Assembly (NCBI RefSeq): GCF_008728515.1
Contig: NC_044996.1
Coordinates: 128,935,525 to 128,999,524, forward strand
Origin: Papio anubis
Lineage: Eukaryota > Chordata > Mammalia > Primates > Cercopithecidae
Length of the DNA stretch: 64,000 nucleotides
Reading direction: 5' to 3'
The position numbers and the translations under genes were made by a program. Positions 22,547 through 33,618 of this stretch are shown here, one piece after another (position 1 is the stretch's first letter; the number at the start of each line of letters is the position of its first letter). The notes below the pieces were generated by a model, which was not told the origin of the DNA, made no database searches, and saw only the letters and a program-made list of their open reading frames with translations.

Positions 22547-23190
22547 TTCCTGATGCTTCTGTGTTTTCTAACTGTATGTTGTTGTGCTTTATTTCCCATT
22601 TTTCTTCTAATTTTTATGAAACAATTGTTTTAGTTTAGGCTGTCCTGAATGACCCCTGTCAGTGGTATGTTGGCATTCTCTCAGAGGAACTCGGTCCTGC
22701 CCCCACTGTCCTCTTTTTTCTAAAATACATACCTTAAATATTCACTATCATTCATATCATCACCAGGGAGCTCAGTCTATATGGACAGAATTGCAAATAC
22801 AAGTTCAGCTGCGATCATTGATCGTACAAGGTTGTATGAGAATACAACCCTTTTGTGTTTGCTTGATCCAAGTCAAAAGCTCAAACAAGACACAAAGAAA
22901 GCATTTCTTTGGTTTTTCTTGGTTGAAACATCGTGTTCCAGCCTCATGATGTCTTTGAGAGTCTGATAATTCCCTGACTGTTGAACTAAGCATGGCTCCC
23001 GATTCTGTTGGAGTTTGAACATGACTTCCAGCACTGTTATCTTCTTAACTCTTGGCTGTGTACCTGGGGTCTGCGTTTTGAGGGCTGGTGCTGTAGGAAG
23101 AGTCTCTGGCCTGCTCAGACTGCTCCAGTGCTGGAACCCACTCGGACCCTGGGCCATCCTGCTTCTCCACATGCTCCAATGGGGGCATTC

Positions 23191-23390
23191 ATTTTATTAT
23201 TATTATTATTATTATTATTATACTTTAAGTTCTAGGGTACATGTGCACAACGTGCAGGTTTGTTACATAGGTATACATGTGCCATGTTTGTTTGCTGCAC
23301 CCATCAACTCGTCATTTGCATTATGTATTTCTCCTAATGCTATCCCTCCCCCAGTCCCCCACCCCCGACAAGCCCTGGTGTGTGATGTTC
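23191..23390 (-). mobile_element. Truncated L1PA 3' end, antisense
   Basis: Begins with an (ATT)n tail (23195-23220), then 'ACTTTAAGTTCTAGGGTACA', the typical young L1 3' UTR in antisense. Perfect 15-bp duplication CCAATGGGGGCATTC at 23176-23190 and 23391-23405. Confidence 0.93.
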
Positions 23391-23599
23391 CCAATGGGGG
23401 CATTCTTGAGAGGTTTTGGTGATGGATCTGACTCCTATTCACCTGACAATGAAGTCACTAGGCAGCTCGCTGATCGCTGTGCCCATCGCCACACTGGTCA
23501 TGCCCAGGGTGCTGCGCTTAGCTGCAGTGCCTCAGCTACGTAGGCATGTTTAGGCAGCTCCCCAGATGATTCTCAGCCACACGCCCCTGGTTAAGAGCT

Positions 23600-23770
23600 G
23601 TTGGCATAGATGTACTATCATTTAATCCACCAGTTCTTCTATTCTTGATGCTCAGCTTGCTTCCAATTGTTTGCTATTAAATAATTCAGCAGTGCACATC
23701 TTTGTGGTTAAGTCTTTGTCCTCATTTCTATTTTCTGGGATAAATTCTGAGAAGTCCAATTGTAGGATCA
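23600..23770 (-). repeat. Old L1-like fragment
   Basis: 'GCTTCCAATTGTTTGCTATT' and 'GGGATAAATTCTGAGAAGT' resemble the antisense of old L1 ORF2 ends. Weak. Confidence 0.5.
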
Positions 23771-23849
23771 TAGGATAGGTACATTTTTAAGCTGGGGTAC
23801 ATTTTGAATGTGGCCAGTACCGTGTGAAAATCTGGAGGGGGCTGGTGGA

Positions 23850-24005
23850 GTGGAGAAAGCATTGGGCCAGGTGTGAGGAAGCCTGGGCTCAAGAACAGGC
23901 TCTGCTGCCCAGCAGGGCAGGGCTTTGGGCAAGTCCCTTCCCTGTCCCCAGTTTTGTTTTCTTCCTTTATAAATGAGCCTCATTACAAATCTGCACTGAA
24001 GCGAT
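23850..24005 (-). repeat. MIR fragment
   Basis: 'GGGCTTTGGGCAAGTCCCTT' then 'CCCAGTTTTGTTTTCTTC' is MIR-like in antisense. Confidence 0.6.
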
Positions 24006-24334
24006 AGTGCAGACATAACCGTCTCTTGGTCCCACAGACAGGTGTATATAAGGAGGGCAGATCTGCTGGATTCCATGGTGGACTTGTGTAGCATCTGGCT
24101 TCCTTTTATGCAATGGTGATGGTTTACTTGAGAATTGCTTCAGGGTTTCAAAGAAGCTATTGCCATCTTCTACTAGAAAAGAAGAAAATCTAGATGACTA
24201 TGTGGAGTCTATTAGTTCGTTTTTAGTCCTCTGATAGATAGATAGCGATCCAAGCACCTTCCTCCACAAAGTGTCATGGATGTGCTTATAAAGCTGCTTA
24301 CTCTAATATTAATCTCACTCTTGTATCTTTACAG

Positions 24335-24390
24335 GGAAACTTTATGGTGATGTTCCTTTTATAGAAGAAAGACACAGACATCGGTTCGAG
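24335..24390 (+). CDS. CTPS2: CTP synthase 2, exon b (last two bases of codon 465 to residue 483)
   Basis: Acceptor TTGTATCTTTACAG; donor GTACGG at 24391. With the A from exon a the first codon is AGG (Arg465). The exon then reads KLYGDVPFIEERHRHRFE, a CTPS2-type segment; CTPS1 has a different stretch before EERHRHRFE. It lies in the GATase domain, between the GGTMRLG motif and the final strand bearing the catalytic His. It ends in phase 0. The donor is less ideal than the other CTPS2 donors here because the third to sixth bases are ACGG. Confidence 0.96.
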
Positions 24391-24548
24391 GTACGGCTTT
24401 CATGCTGAATTACTGGGGAATATGGATGCTTAGTGTGAGGAACCCAGTGATTACAAGCTGAGCCTCTGGAAAAGGTGTCCAGCCTGGTGGTATTCACAGG
24501 GCTCAGAGAGAGCCAAATTTCCCACAGTCTCCCACTTCCAGAGGAGAT

Positions 24549-24582
24549 GGGCGGTGAGGGGCGGGGAGGGGGTGGGGGGAGG
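24549..24582 (+). promoter_or_regulatory. Predicted G-quadruplex in CTPS2 pre-mRNA strand
   Basis: At 24558-24579 four G runs of 4, 4, 5 and 6 are separated by single bases C, A and T, preceded by GGGCGGTGA. One-base loops with runs of four or more predict a very stable parallel quadruplex in DNA (non-template strand) and RNA. It lies 168 nt past the exon b donor. Confidence 0.7.
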
Positions 24583-25659
24583 AGACTCTCATCTTTTTGG
24601 CTTTCCAAAGGTAAAATCTTTACGTACCTGCACACGGGGCCTATCAATGCCCTTTGTTACTCTAACTGCCATCTTCTAAATCATGATAAGGCCGTCATTT
24701 CTTATCCTTAGCCCCCACCCTTTATTTTGCCAGGTTTGTGGAAAAGAGGACTTGAATCTTCTGAGAAGGATCCAAGTGCCTTTTGGGATGGGGGTGCATC
24801 CCTGGGTATCAGGGGGTGATTGGTTTGAGAACCTCTTTGGAAATTTACATTAAGCTTGAGGCTTAGCGTCACATAACTAAAAGGAGTTAATTGTTGAGGT
24901 TGCCACATGAGAAACAGTTTCTCGAAATGTAGATCGTGTATGCCAGGATTAATGAGTGTGTCAGTTATGATGCATTTGACTGTGAAGAACAGAATCCCTG
25001 CTCGTTATCACTCAAACCAGCCTAAACATTAAGGAAATTTGTTATCTCAGCCACCAGGTAGTCCAGAGGCTGCGCAGGCTCCAGGCATGGTACAACCAGG
25101 GCTCCTGTTGTCTCTGTGGTTATCTCAGCCCTACCCTTGTCTGTGTGTCTGCTTCGTCCTTTAGCTGGTCTCCCTCATGGTTCCCAGGTGGCTGCCAGCA
25201 GCATCTGGGACAACAGGCATCTCTCCAGACAGGGAAATCGACTTAGATTACCTGCCCACCTGTGAACTAGTAGCCATTTTCAGGGCAATGCTGAACATCA
25301 GTGGCTTAAACCTGGGTTCTTGCAATATTCATCTTCCAAGAGAACTGGGTTTATTATGTTTGGCTTAGACCAGTTAGAACCAGTTTCTGAAATGGGACAG
25401 ATGGCGTTTCCTGGTTCATATAGGGGTGAAGTGGATACCAGGACAAGCCTAGGGCTCTGTTTTGAAGGAGGACTTGTGGGAATCAATGCTGATTAGGCAA
25501 TGAACAGTGTCACTATGACCAAGGAACATAATTTGGTATGTGTAGGACATTTTTGGTCTTATTTCCATTGGGAACGGGCCCAACTGGTGGGATAAAAATT
25601 ATTGAGCTGCTTTGCCTAAGTGGCAATGAGAAGGTGCAAGAACTGCTATGTACACAATA

Positions 25660-25760
25660 GCATAGCCATTCATTCATTCACACCTATTTTGCATCTGGTA
25701 TGCATTGGAGATAGAAAGGGGAAAGACAGACATGGTCTCCCTCTTGTTAGGGGAGGACAA
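25660..25760 (+). repeat. L2-like old LINE fragment
   Basis: 'CATTCATTCATTCACACC', 'TGCATTGGAGATAGAAAGG' and 'GACATGGTCTCCCTC' follow the L2 3'-end pattern. Diverged. Confidence 0.45.
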
Positions 25761-26445
25761 AAAATAGATAACATAGTAATTACAGATTAAATCATGTATT
25801 GGATAAGGGACTTGTATCTAAAATATATGAAGAGCTCATACAACTCAATAATGAATAGTTGCAAATGATATGAATAGATATTTCTTCAAAGAAAATATAC
25901 AAATGACCAATAAGCACATGAAAAGAAGACCAACAATCATTAGTGATCAGGAAAACGCTTATTGAAACCATAAAAAGACACCACTTCACACTCACTAAGC
26001 TGACTATAATCAAACACAGACAATAATAACAAGTAGTGGAGAGGATGTGGGGTAATTGGAACCTTCATGCATTGCTGGTTGGAATGGAATATATTTCAGC
26101 CCCTTTGGAAAATCATCTGGAAGTTTCTCAAAAGATTAGATATAAGAATTACCATATGACCCAGCAGTTCCACTCCTAGATATATACCCAAGAGAAATGA
26201 AAATGTATGTCCACACAAAAACCTGTATCTGAATGATCATAGCAGCAATATTCATAATAGCCAAAAGGCAGAAACAACTCAAATGTCTGCCAACTGGTGA
26301 ATAGATAAGCAAAATGTGGTGTATTCATTCAATGGAGTATTATTCAGCCATAGAAGGAAATCAAGTACTGATTTATGCTACAACATAGATAAACCTTGAG
26401 AACATCATGCTGAGTGAAAGAAGCCAGACACAAAAGCCTACATAT

Positions 26446-28334
26446 GTGAAAAAGGTAATTTATAGATTCATTGCCATCCCCATTAAGCTACCAATGACTT
26501 TCTTCACAAAATTGGAAAAAACTACTTTAAAGTTCATATGGAACCAAAAAAGAGCCCACATTGCCAAGACAATCCTAAGCCAAAAGAACAAAGCTGGAGG
26601 CATCATGCTACCTGACTTGAAACTATACTACAGTATGGTTACAGTAACCAGAACAGCATGGTACTGGTACCAAAACAGAGATATAGACCATTGGAACAGA
26701 ATAGAGCCCTCAGAAATAATACCACACATCTACAACCATCTGATCTTTGACAAACCTGACAAAAACAAGAAATGGGGAAAGCATTCCCTATTTAATAAAT
26801 GGTGCTAGGAAAACTGGCTAGCCATAAGTAGAAAGCTGACACTGGATCCCTTCCTTACTCCTTATACGAAAATTAATTCAAGATGGATTAGAGACTTAAA
26901 TGTTAGACCTAAAACCATAAAAACCCTAGAAGAAAACCTAGGTTATACCATTCAGGACATAGGCATGGGCAAGGACTTCATGTCTAAAACACCAAAAGCA
27001 ATGGCAACAAAAGCCAAAATTGACAAATGGGATCTAATTAAACTAAAGAGCTTCTGCACAGCAAAAGAAACTACCAGGCCGGGCGCGGTGGCTCACGTCT
27101 GTAATCCCAGCACTTTGGGAGGCCGAGGCGGGTGGATCATGAGGTCAGGAGTTCGAGACCATCCTGGCTAACATGGTGAAACCCCGTCTCTACTAAAATT
27201 ACAAAAAATTAGCCGGGCGTGGTGGCGTGCACCTGTAGTCCCAGCTACTTGGGAAGCTGAGGCAGGAGAATGGTGTGAACCCGGGAGGCGGAGCGGAGCT
27301 TGCAGTGAGCCGAGATTGTGCCACTGCACTCCAGCCTGGGCGACAGAGCGAGACTCCGTCTCAAAAAAAAAAAGAAACTACCATCAGAGTGAACAGGCAA
27401 CCTACAGAATGGGAGAACATTTTTGCAATCTACTCATCTGACAAAGGGCTAATATCCAGAACCCACAAAGAATGCAAACAAATTTACAAGAAAAAAACAA
27501 CCCCATCAAAAAGTGGGCAAAGGATATGAACAGACACTTCTCAAAAGAAGACATTTATGCAGCCAACAGACACATGAAAAAATACTCATCATCACTAACC
27601 ATCAGAGAAATACAAATCAAAACCACAATGAGATACCATCTCACACCAGCTAGAATGGCGATCATTAAAAAGTCAGGAAACAACAGGTGCTAGAGAGGAT
27701 GTGGAGAAATAGGAACACTTTTGCACTGTTGGTGGGACTGTAAACTAGTTCAACCATTGTGGAAGACAGTGTGGCGATTCCTCAAGGATCTAGAACTAGA
27801 AATACCATTTGACCGAGTCATCCCATTACTGGGTATATACCCAAAGGATTATAAATCATGCTGCTATAAAGACACATGCACACGTATGTTTATTGCGGCA
27901 CTATTCACAATAGCAAAGACTTGGAGCCAACCCAAATGTCCATCAATGACAGACTAGATTAAGAAAATGTGGCACATATACACCAGGGAATACTATGCAG
28001 CCATAAAAAAGGATGAGTTCATGTCCTTTGTAGGGATATGGATGCAGCTGCAAACCATCATTCTCAGCAAACTCTCACAAGAACAGAAAACCAAACACCG
28101 CATGTTCTCACTCATAGGTGGGAATTGAACAATGAGAACACTTGGACACAGGAAGGGGAACATCACACACTGGGGCCTGTTGTGGGGTACAGGGAGGGGG
28201 GAGGGATAGCATTAGGAGACATACCTAATGTAAATAACGAGTTAATGGGTGCAGTGCACTGACATGGCACATGTATACGTATGTAACAAACCTGCACATT
28301 GTGCACATGTACCCTAGAGAAAAAAAAAAAAAAA
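26446..28334 (+). mobile_element. 5'-truncated L1PA element, sense, with an Alu inside
   Basis: Covers the 3' part of ORF2 (reverse transcriptase C-terminal region) and the 3' UTR. Typical segments are 'CAAAGCTGGAGGCATCATG' and 'GGTGGGACTGTAAACTAG', ending 'GCACATGTACCCTAGAG' and an A tail. The flanks AAAGCCTACATAT and AAAGCCCACATAT are its target duplication with one difference. The reading frame is broken by stops and by the Alu, so it is inactive. About 1.6 kb without the Alu. Confidence 0.92.
27077..27370 (+). mobile_element. AluY element nested in L1PA
   Basis: Sense Alu flanked by AAAGAAACTACCA on both sides. Carries a five-base duplication making GGCGGAGCGGAGCTTG. Confidence 0.94.
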
Positions 28335-29290
28335 GCCCACATATTGCGTGATTCTATTAATATAAAATGACCAGAATAGGCAAATCTATAGATGTGGGAT
28401 GTAGATTAGTGATTGCCAGGGGATCAGGTCAGGGTGATGAGGGGGTTGGGGGATGAGGTTAAAGGGTACAGGGTTTGTTTTTCAATTGATTGTGGTAATG
28501 GTTGCATACCTCTGAATATATGAAAAATCATTTGTGTATTTTAAATGGGTGAATTGTATGGTATGTGAATTATGTCTTAAAACTGTTAAGGAAGGAAAAA
28601 TAATTACAAATTATGAGAACTGGTACAATTTTAAAATGTAGAATAAAAGCTCTGAGGTTAAGATTGCAAAGAATAGGTGAGACCCCACCATAATTTTAGA
28701 CAGGGAAGCACTTTCACTGAAGGAGAGGCTGAAAAGGAGTCCTTAAGTTTGGAAAAGGGCTAAGGTGAGATGGGGGCCAGAAAGGACCACAAGCCAGGTC
28801 ATCAAGTTGCCGTCTATTATGATATTTTAGTAGAAAACTTGCTCCAAGCTTCTCTTTAGAACTTTTATGTAACTGTGTGTAAAGAAAGCGTTGGGGTTAG
28901 TCACAAGGGAAATAAGATAGTTTTAATCCTCAAGCAAATTTGTGATTCGGAGAGAGATAGGTAAGTACACATAACTCTAGGGAAGAAGCAAACATGGAAA
29001 TGGCTATAAATAACCAGTCTCAAGGTTCCAAGTCAGAGTATCTGGGTCACAGGCCTACTTTTTGAATCTCACCTTTGGGTAATAGAAGGTGGGCTTCCCA
29101 GATTTAGGTGTTGCGGTTACATTTTATATCTCAGGTTCATCATGAGTTTAAAATTGGCTTTGAACATTGAATATAGACATTAACTACTAGAGGATCACTG
29201 AAACGGAAAACCCACCCAATTGCTGAAGGACCTGGTATGGCAGCTGGTATTGCACTGTGGCCCATAAACACTTAATTTCTCGTTTTGCAG

Positions 29291-29387
29291 GTAAACCCTA
29301 AGCTGATCAACCAATTTGAGCAGAATGACTTAAGTTTTGTAGGTCAGGATGTTGATGGAGACAGGATGGAAATCATTGAACTGGCAA
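29291..29387 (+). CDS. CTPS2: CTP synthase 2, exon c (residues 484-515 plus first base of 516)
   Basis: Acceptor CGTTTTGCAG, donor GTAAGT at 29388-29393. Starts in phase 0 and reads VNPKLINQFEQ, then NDLSFVGQDVDGDRMEIIELA, so the DVDGDRMEIIEL core of the GATase domain is intact. It ends with A, which completes Asn516 with AT of exon d. This segment precedes the strand bearing the catalytic His-Glu pair. Both splice signals are strong. Confidence 0.96.
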
Positions 29388-29541
29388 GTAAGTGGGCTCT
29401 TCATTTTTGAAAAGCTTCCTGATAACTGGCCTTTTTGTGGATCACAGACTAATGTGAGACGCAGTTTTTTTGCATTCTTTCTTTTATTTTCTCCTTTGAA
29501 ACAAAGATGTAACTACAAAGTACATGAAAAAACAGACTGCT

Positions 29542-29795
29542 GGCTGGGCATGGTGGCTCACGTCTGTAATCCCAGCACTTTGGGAGGCTGAGGTTGGCGA
29601 ATCACCTGAGGTCAGGAGTTTGAGACCATGCTGGCCAACATGGTGAAACCCCATCTCTACTAAAAATACAAAAATTAGCCCGGCGTGGTGGCGTCCACCT
29701 GTAGTCCCAGCTACTCAGGAGGCTGAGGCAGGAGAGTCGCTTGAACCCAGGATGTGGAGGTTGCAGTGAGCCGAGATAGCTCTTCATCTCAGAAA
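29542..29795 (+). repeat. AluS element with 3' deletion
   Basis: Starts 155 nt after the exon c donor. About 40 nt around the usual CACTGCACTCCAGCCTGG is missing. Flanked by ACAGACTGCT copies. Confidence 0.88.
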
Positions 29796-30394
29796 GACAG
29801 ACTGCTTATAATCCTGACCATTTTGGGGCCTATTAGTCTGACTCCACCATAAAATGATATATTATTCCAAGTCTACCAGTTCTACAAGTAGTATGCTTCC
29901 TTACCACCTCCTCTCTTTCTGAGGCTACTTCTTTGTGCCAGCCTCTAGGTTAGGTGCTCTGGAAAAGGCAGAGTGGCACTGTTGAGTGGCACCCTGCCTG
30001 CTCTCCTCTTTTGAGAAAGAATAGCCAAGTGCCACCCCATTGTTGGTGACTGATGTTGATGTCTGTTGCATGAGGGACCTGGCTTCTGTCCTGCCTTTCT
30101 CCACTGTGCTGGGTGGTCAAGCACGGGTCAGTCATTTAACTTCTGAACACTAATCACTGTCCCCAGAGTTCTTTTTAAGAGCAAACAGAACAGAAATAAA
30201 GGCATCAGAATTGAGGAAGAACACTGAAGTTGTTGTTAGTAACCGGGCTGGAACACCCGTGAGCACATAGGCACAAACTACACATTTACTATTGATGAGA
30301 CAGAAGGCAGTGTTATTCTCAGTCAGCTTTGAAAGGACGTGGTAAGCTCATGGTCACAGCTGGTCTCAGCTCTTTGTCTTGATGTTCTAGCCCA

Positions 30395-30580
30395 GGGGTT
30401 GGCAAACGACTGCCTGTGCACCACGTCTAGCCTGCTGTTTACAGCTACCTTATGAGCTGAGAATGATTTTTACATTTTTTAATGGTTAAAAAAATTTTTA
30501 AAAATACCGTCTGTGACACGTAAAAATTGTATGCCATTCAAATTTGTGTCCATAAATAAAGTTTTATTGGAACACAGGTT
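30395..30580 (-). repeat. hAT-type (MER5-like) fossil
   Basis: 'CAGGGGTTGGCAAACGACTG' at the left and 'AATAAAGTTTTATTGGAACA' at the right are antisense counterparts of the MER5A-like copy at 54023. Confidence 0.68.
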
Positions 30581-30584
30581 AGGG

Positions 30585-31000
30585 GTAGAAAGGTGTTATC
30601 TGTGATCTTCTTACCCATCATAAGGGTCATGACCAACAGCCCTGTAACAAGACAGGTTGACAAGAGAAAAGCATAACAAATTTATTTAATCGAAGTTTTA
30701 TGTGGCACGTTAGTCTTCAGGAATGAAGACCCAAAGACTTGGGGAAAACTTATGCTTAGGTTCGATGAACAGTGGACAACCATGTAGCAATGTGATTGGG
30801 CAAAAGGGCATACTCTAATGGTAATAGACTGACGGGGAAACCCAGAAAGGCCTGTCCACTCAGATTCTTCTTGGCCTTTCTGTGTAGCATCCCATTCCCC
30901 CAGGTCTAGAGCAGGACTCATCTGGAATGAGGGTCTTATGACCTACTTTCAGGAAAGGTAGGTCAGATAATTTCTTTATAGCCAGCTTTCACATGCAAAG
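30585..31000 (-). repeat. LTR-like repeat, copy 1 of 3
   Basis: Shares 'GACAAGAGAAAAGCATAAC', 'ATTTATTTAA..AGTTTTATGTGG', 'GAAGACCCAAAGA' and 'GACCTACTTTCAGGAAAGG' with the copies at 52180 and 60645. Orientation is inferred from typical LTR antisense layout. Family unassigned. Confidence 0.5.
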
Positions 31001-31029
31001 GCTGGGGAAACATCAGAGTGACCTTCTTG

Positions 31030-31125
31030 CTTTGGGAAGTTGAGGCTGCAGTGAGCCATGATCATGCCACTACACTACAGCCTGGGTGACAGAGCAAGAC
31101 CCTATCTCAAAAAAAAAAAAAAAAA
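31030..31125 (+). repeat. Alu 3' fragment
   Basis: Only the last part of the right arm and the A tail remain ('GAGGCTGCAGTGAGCCATGA' to A17). Confidence 0.82.
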
Positions 31126-31749
31126 GTAAGTCCCTGGGGGACACATTTGGTGGAGAACAATCCTCCTACACTGTCAGGCTAGAAATTTCACATATTAGCT
31201 CTTCTTCCCCTTCAGATCCCAACTAGCAGTGAGTTGTCAAGTCCTGCAGATTCTGCCTCTGGAAAGAAAGCTGGTGTTTGGAATTGCACTGCGGTACCTA
31301 GAACACTAGTCCCAGTGCATGCCAACTCCAGCTCAATCTCCTTCCTGCCTCCAAGCCATCCCTTCTCCATTGCCTCCTAACAAGAACAGAACTCTGCAGT
31401 GTGTGACACTAATTTGTTGGATAAACCACTCTCATATATTGAGTACTAAGTGTGTGCAGGATACTGTAAAAACGGTACCGTGATATTCCAGAACCTGCAT
31501 TTCCAGGCTATATGCTTGAGGCTCCAGATAAACTGGATTACCTCTGCATCTTCTAACCTCCCTCTTCTTTGTCCATCTTAGCTCGTGTCACTATTCTCCA
31601 TTTCAAATGCCTTTTCTCTGTCTCTTTTCCTTTTTGTCTCTAATCTGTTCAAGTACTTCCAGAGTCCTGAGCAGAGGGGAGAATTGAAGTCTAAGAAGGC
31701 TCCTTTGAACAGAGCAGCATTTTACCTAGACTTGAAAGTAGGAAAGCAA

Positions 31750-31965
31750 TGGACATTTAGTGTGCACTTACTGGATGCTTGTCACTAGACCTCTTGCTAG
31801 GGACTTTGCATACCTTATGTAACTAACAGAGCAGATGATGCTATTCCCACTTTACAGAGGAGACCGGAGTGCAAAGAGGTTAAATGACATGCCCAGGGCC
31901 ATCCAGCTAGTCCTTTGCGGCAAGTGCAAACCCAGGTGGTTACCTCCTTCTGCCACCACTGCTGT
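31750..31965 (+). repeat. MIR element
   Basis: 'CACTTTACAGAGGAGACCGG', 'AAAGAGGTTAAATGACATGC' and 'CCAGGGCCATCCAGCTAGT' follow the MIR core closely. Confidence 0.78.
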
Positions 31966-32954
31966 GGGATTTGATTGTTTCTCTTGTTTTCACATTCTAC
32001 CTAAGGTGATCAATTCATGCCCAGAGTTTTGAATTAGAATAGTAAGTACGCATTTCCAGGAGTCTTTCTGATGGAAATGCCCATCATTTAGAATTAAAAT
32101 GTGGATCGCTGTTGGTATTGAAGCCTCTTAAATCTTCCTAGCATGTGAGAAGGCAGAAAATTTCTTAAGCAAATTACCATTTGTTTACTTTGTTTAAGTA
32201 CTTATTCACTTTTAATTCTCCTGGTTCTCATTATTGTCATCAAATACTTAGAAGGTTCTTTCATCATAAGGATTTAGATTCCCCTTGGGGCTTTCAAATT
32301 TCATGTGGATTGAAAAGGAAATGAGAGCTGCTGTAAAACCTTGCAGTTTTTAAAAGCTGACTGCAAGCAGTTATTAAGGAAAATTCCCCAGAAGATGTTG
32401 ATCTTAGATACCCTTGGAAACATATCCACGAATCTCCACTGTTCCTGAAGGGTTCCGAGAAGAACAACAAAACTTGGGCTTAATATTATATAATGTCAGA
32501 ATTTGGTTTAAAGCAATCCACGGCATTATTTTAAAGATAATTGTATCTAACTGATAGAACATCATCAAAACAAAAACTTTTTACTTTCTCCTCATATTGG
32601 CATAGAGGATTTTTTGGATAAAGTGATTCAGAGCAATGATCCATTCATTCACATATTCTGTCCCTGGCTATTACATGATTACATTGCTTAGCATCTGTCT
32701 GTAGTGAAACAAAAGCACAGTTAGTGTCTGCTTTTTTTCCCAAAGATGTCCCTAGATGTTATGCAGTAAGATTTATTGTCTCTTAAATTTAAATCTACAT
32801 TGCTTAATTTATTCTCTAAGTGTGGATGATTTCTCTGCATTTCTTGAGGGAATACATTCCTGGGAGAAGGCGGCATTCCCCTTATCAGGCTTTCTTACCT
32901 GCATATTCCTCTAATTCAAGCAGGTTTCTTCCTAGATGTAGAAGATTTCTACAC

Positions 32955-33110
32955 TGGATTTTTCTGGAATCAGAGCTGTCCTATAGAACTCACTGGAGTT
33001 TTCTGGAATCAGAGCTGTCCTATAGAACTCACTGGATTTTTCTGGAATCAGAGCTGTCCTATAGAACTCACTGGAGTTTTCTGGGATCAGAGCTGTCCTA
33101 TAGAACTCAC
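32955..33110 (+). repeat. 39-bp minisatellite, four units
   Basis: Units start at 32955, 32994, 33033 and 33072. Each ends with AGCTGTCCTATAGAACTCAC. Units 1 and 3 begin TGGATTTTT; units 2 and 4 begin TGGAGTTTT. Unit 4 has one further change (GGGATC). The period is divisible by three, so a spurious frame stays open across it. Confidence 0.97.
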
Positions 33111-33250
33111 TGCAATGATAGAACTAGTCTACCCTATCCAATATGGTAGCCACTAGCCACATGTGACTTTGAACATATTTCAAATGCAATTAATTTTAAT
33201 GAATTTAAGTAGCTACATATGGCTAGTGGCTACCATTTTCTGTAGCAGAG
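33111..33250 (+). repeat. hAT-type fossil abutting the minisatellite
   Basis: 'GCAATGATAGAACTAG', 'CCAATATGGTAGCCACTAGC' and 'GGCTAGTGGCTACCATTTT' match the element at 48107. The minisatellite unit contains the same CTGTCCTATAGAACT terminal motif. Confidence 0.7.
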
Positions 33251-33322
33251 CTTTTTTTTTTTTTTTTTTTTTTTAAAATAATTTCAACTTTCATTTTGGA
33301 TGCAGGGAGTACATGTGCAGGT

Positions 33323-33618
33323 TTTTTTTTTTTTTTTGAGATTGGATCTCACCCTGTCACCCAGGCTGGAGTGCAGTGGCATTATCATGGCTCATGGCAA
33401 CTCCACTTCCTGGGCTGAAGCGATCCTCCCACCTCAGCTTCCCAAGTAGCTGGAACTGCAGGTGCATGCCACCACATCCAGCTAATTTTTGTATTTTTTG
33501 TACAGACAGGGTTTCACCATGTTGCCCCGGCTGGACTCGAGCTCCTAGACTCAAGCAGTCTGCCCACCTTGGCCTCCCAGAGTGCTAGGATTACAGGCAT
33601 GAGTTACTGTGCCTGGCC
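33323..33618 (-). mobile_element. AluS/J element in L1
   Basis: Antisense Alu flanked by CATGTGCAGGTT and CATGTGCAGATT. Confidence 0.88.

Larger units (their letters stand above)
5844..24334 (+). other. CTPS2: CTPS2 intron between exons a and b (18.5 kb)
   Basis: Bounded by GTAAGT and by TTGTATCTTTACAG. More than half is repeats, listed individually. Stretches with no recognisable feature: 6640-7168, 9599-10014, 10304-10639, 10741-11340 (parts resemble very old antisense L1), 13457-14090, 14851-15061, 15374-16439, 16986-17064, 17387-17559, 17869-19587, 21088-21390, 21693-21847, 22547-23190 and 23391-24334. 18075-18140 is a purine-rich imperfect repeat of AAGGAGAAA-like units. I see no further CTPS2 exon, and none is needed because the flanking phases join exactly. 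Confidence 0.85.
25793..28590 (+). repeat. Older L1 (L1M type), sense, split by an L1PA insertion
   Basis: Left piece 25793-26445 covers the end of ORF2 with many stops. Right piece 28335-28590 continues with 3' UTR text 'GATTGCCAGGGGATCAGG' and 'AATTATGTCTTAAAACTG'. The two join at the phrase CCACATAT. Confidence 0.85.
24391..29290 (+). other. CTPS2: CTPS2 intron between exons b and c (4.9 kb)
   Basis: Bounded by GTACGG and GTTTTGCAG. About half is LINE-1. 24391-24548 and 24583-24949 hold nothing recognised. 24950-25200 reads like an old DNA or LTR repeat ('GTCAGTTATGATGCATTTGA') that I cannot name. 25200-25655 and 28591-29290 hold nothing recognised. Confidence 0.85.

Noticed and set aside
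22760..22966. Coding-like stretch with the phrase CCAG|GGAGCTC resembling an exon start
   Set aside because: Two overlapping frames are open, neither is recognisable, and neither fits the CTPS2 phase. It is not needed between exons a and b, which join exactly.
26407..27957. Reverse-transcriptase-like frames
   Set aside because: They belong to a truncated, stop-ridden L1PA ORF2 interrupted by an Alu; not a functional gene.
32955..33110. CRISPR-like array
   Set aside because: The units are contiguous with no spacers, and this is a primate genome. It is a minisatellite.
32820..33149. 109-codon frame with 13-residue repeats
   Set aside because: An artefact of a 39-bp minisatellite whose period is a multiple of three.
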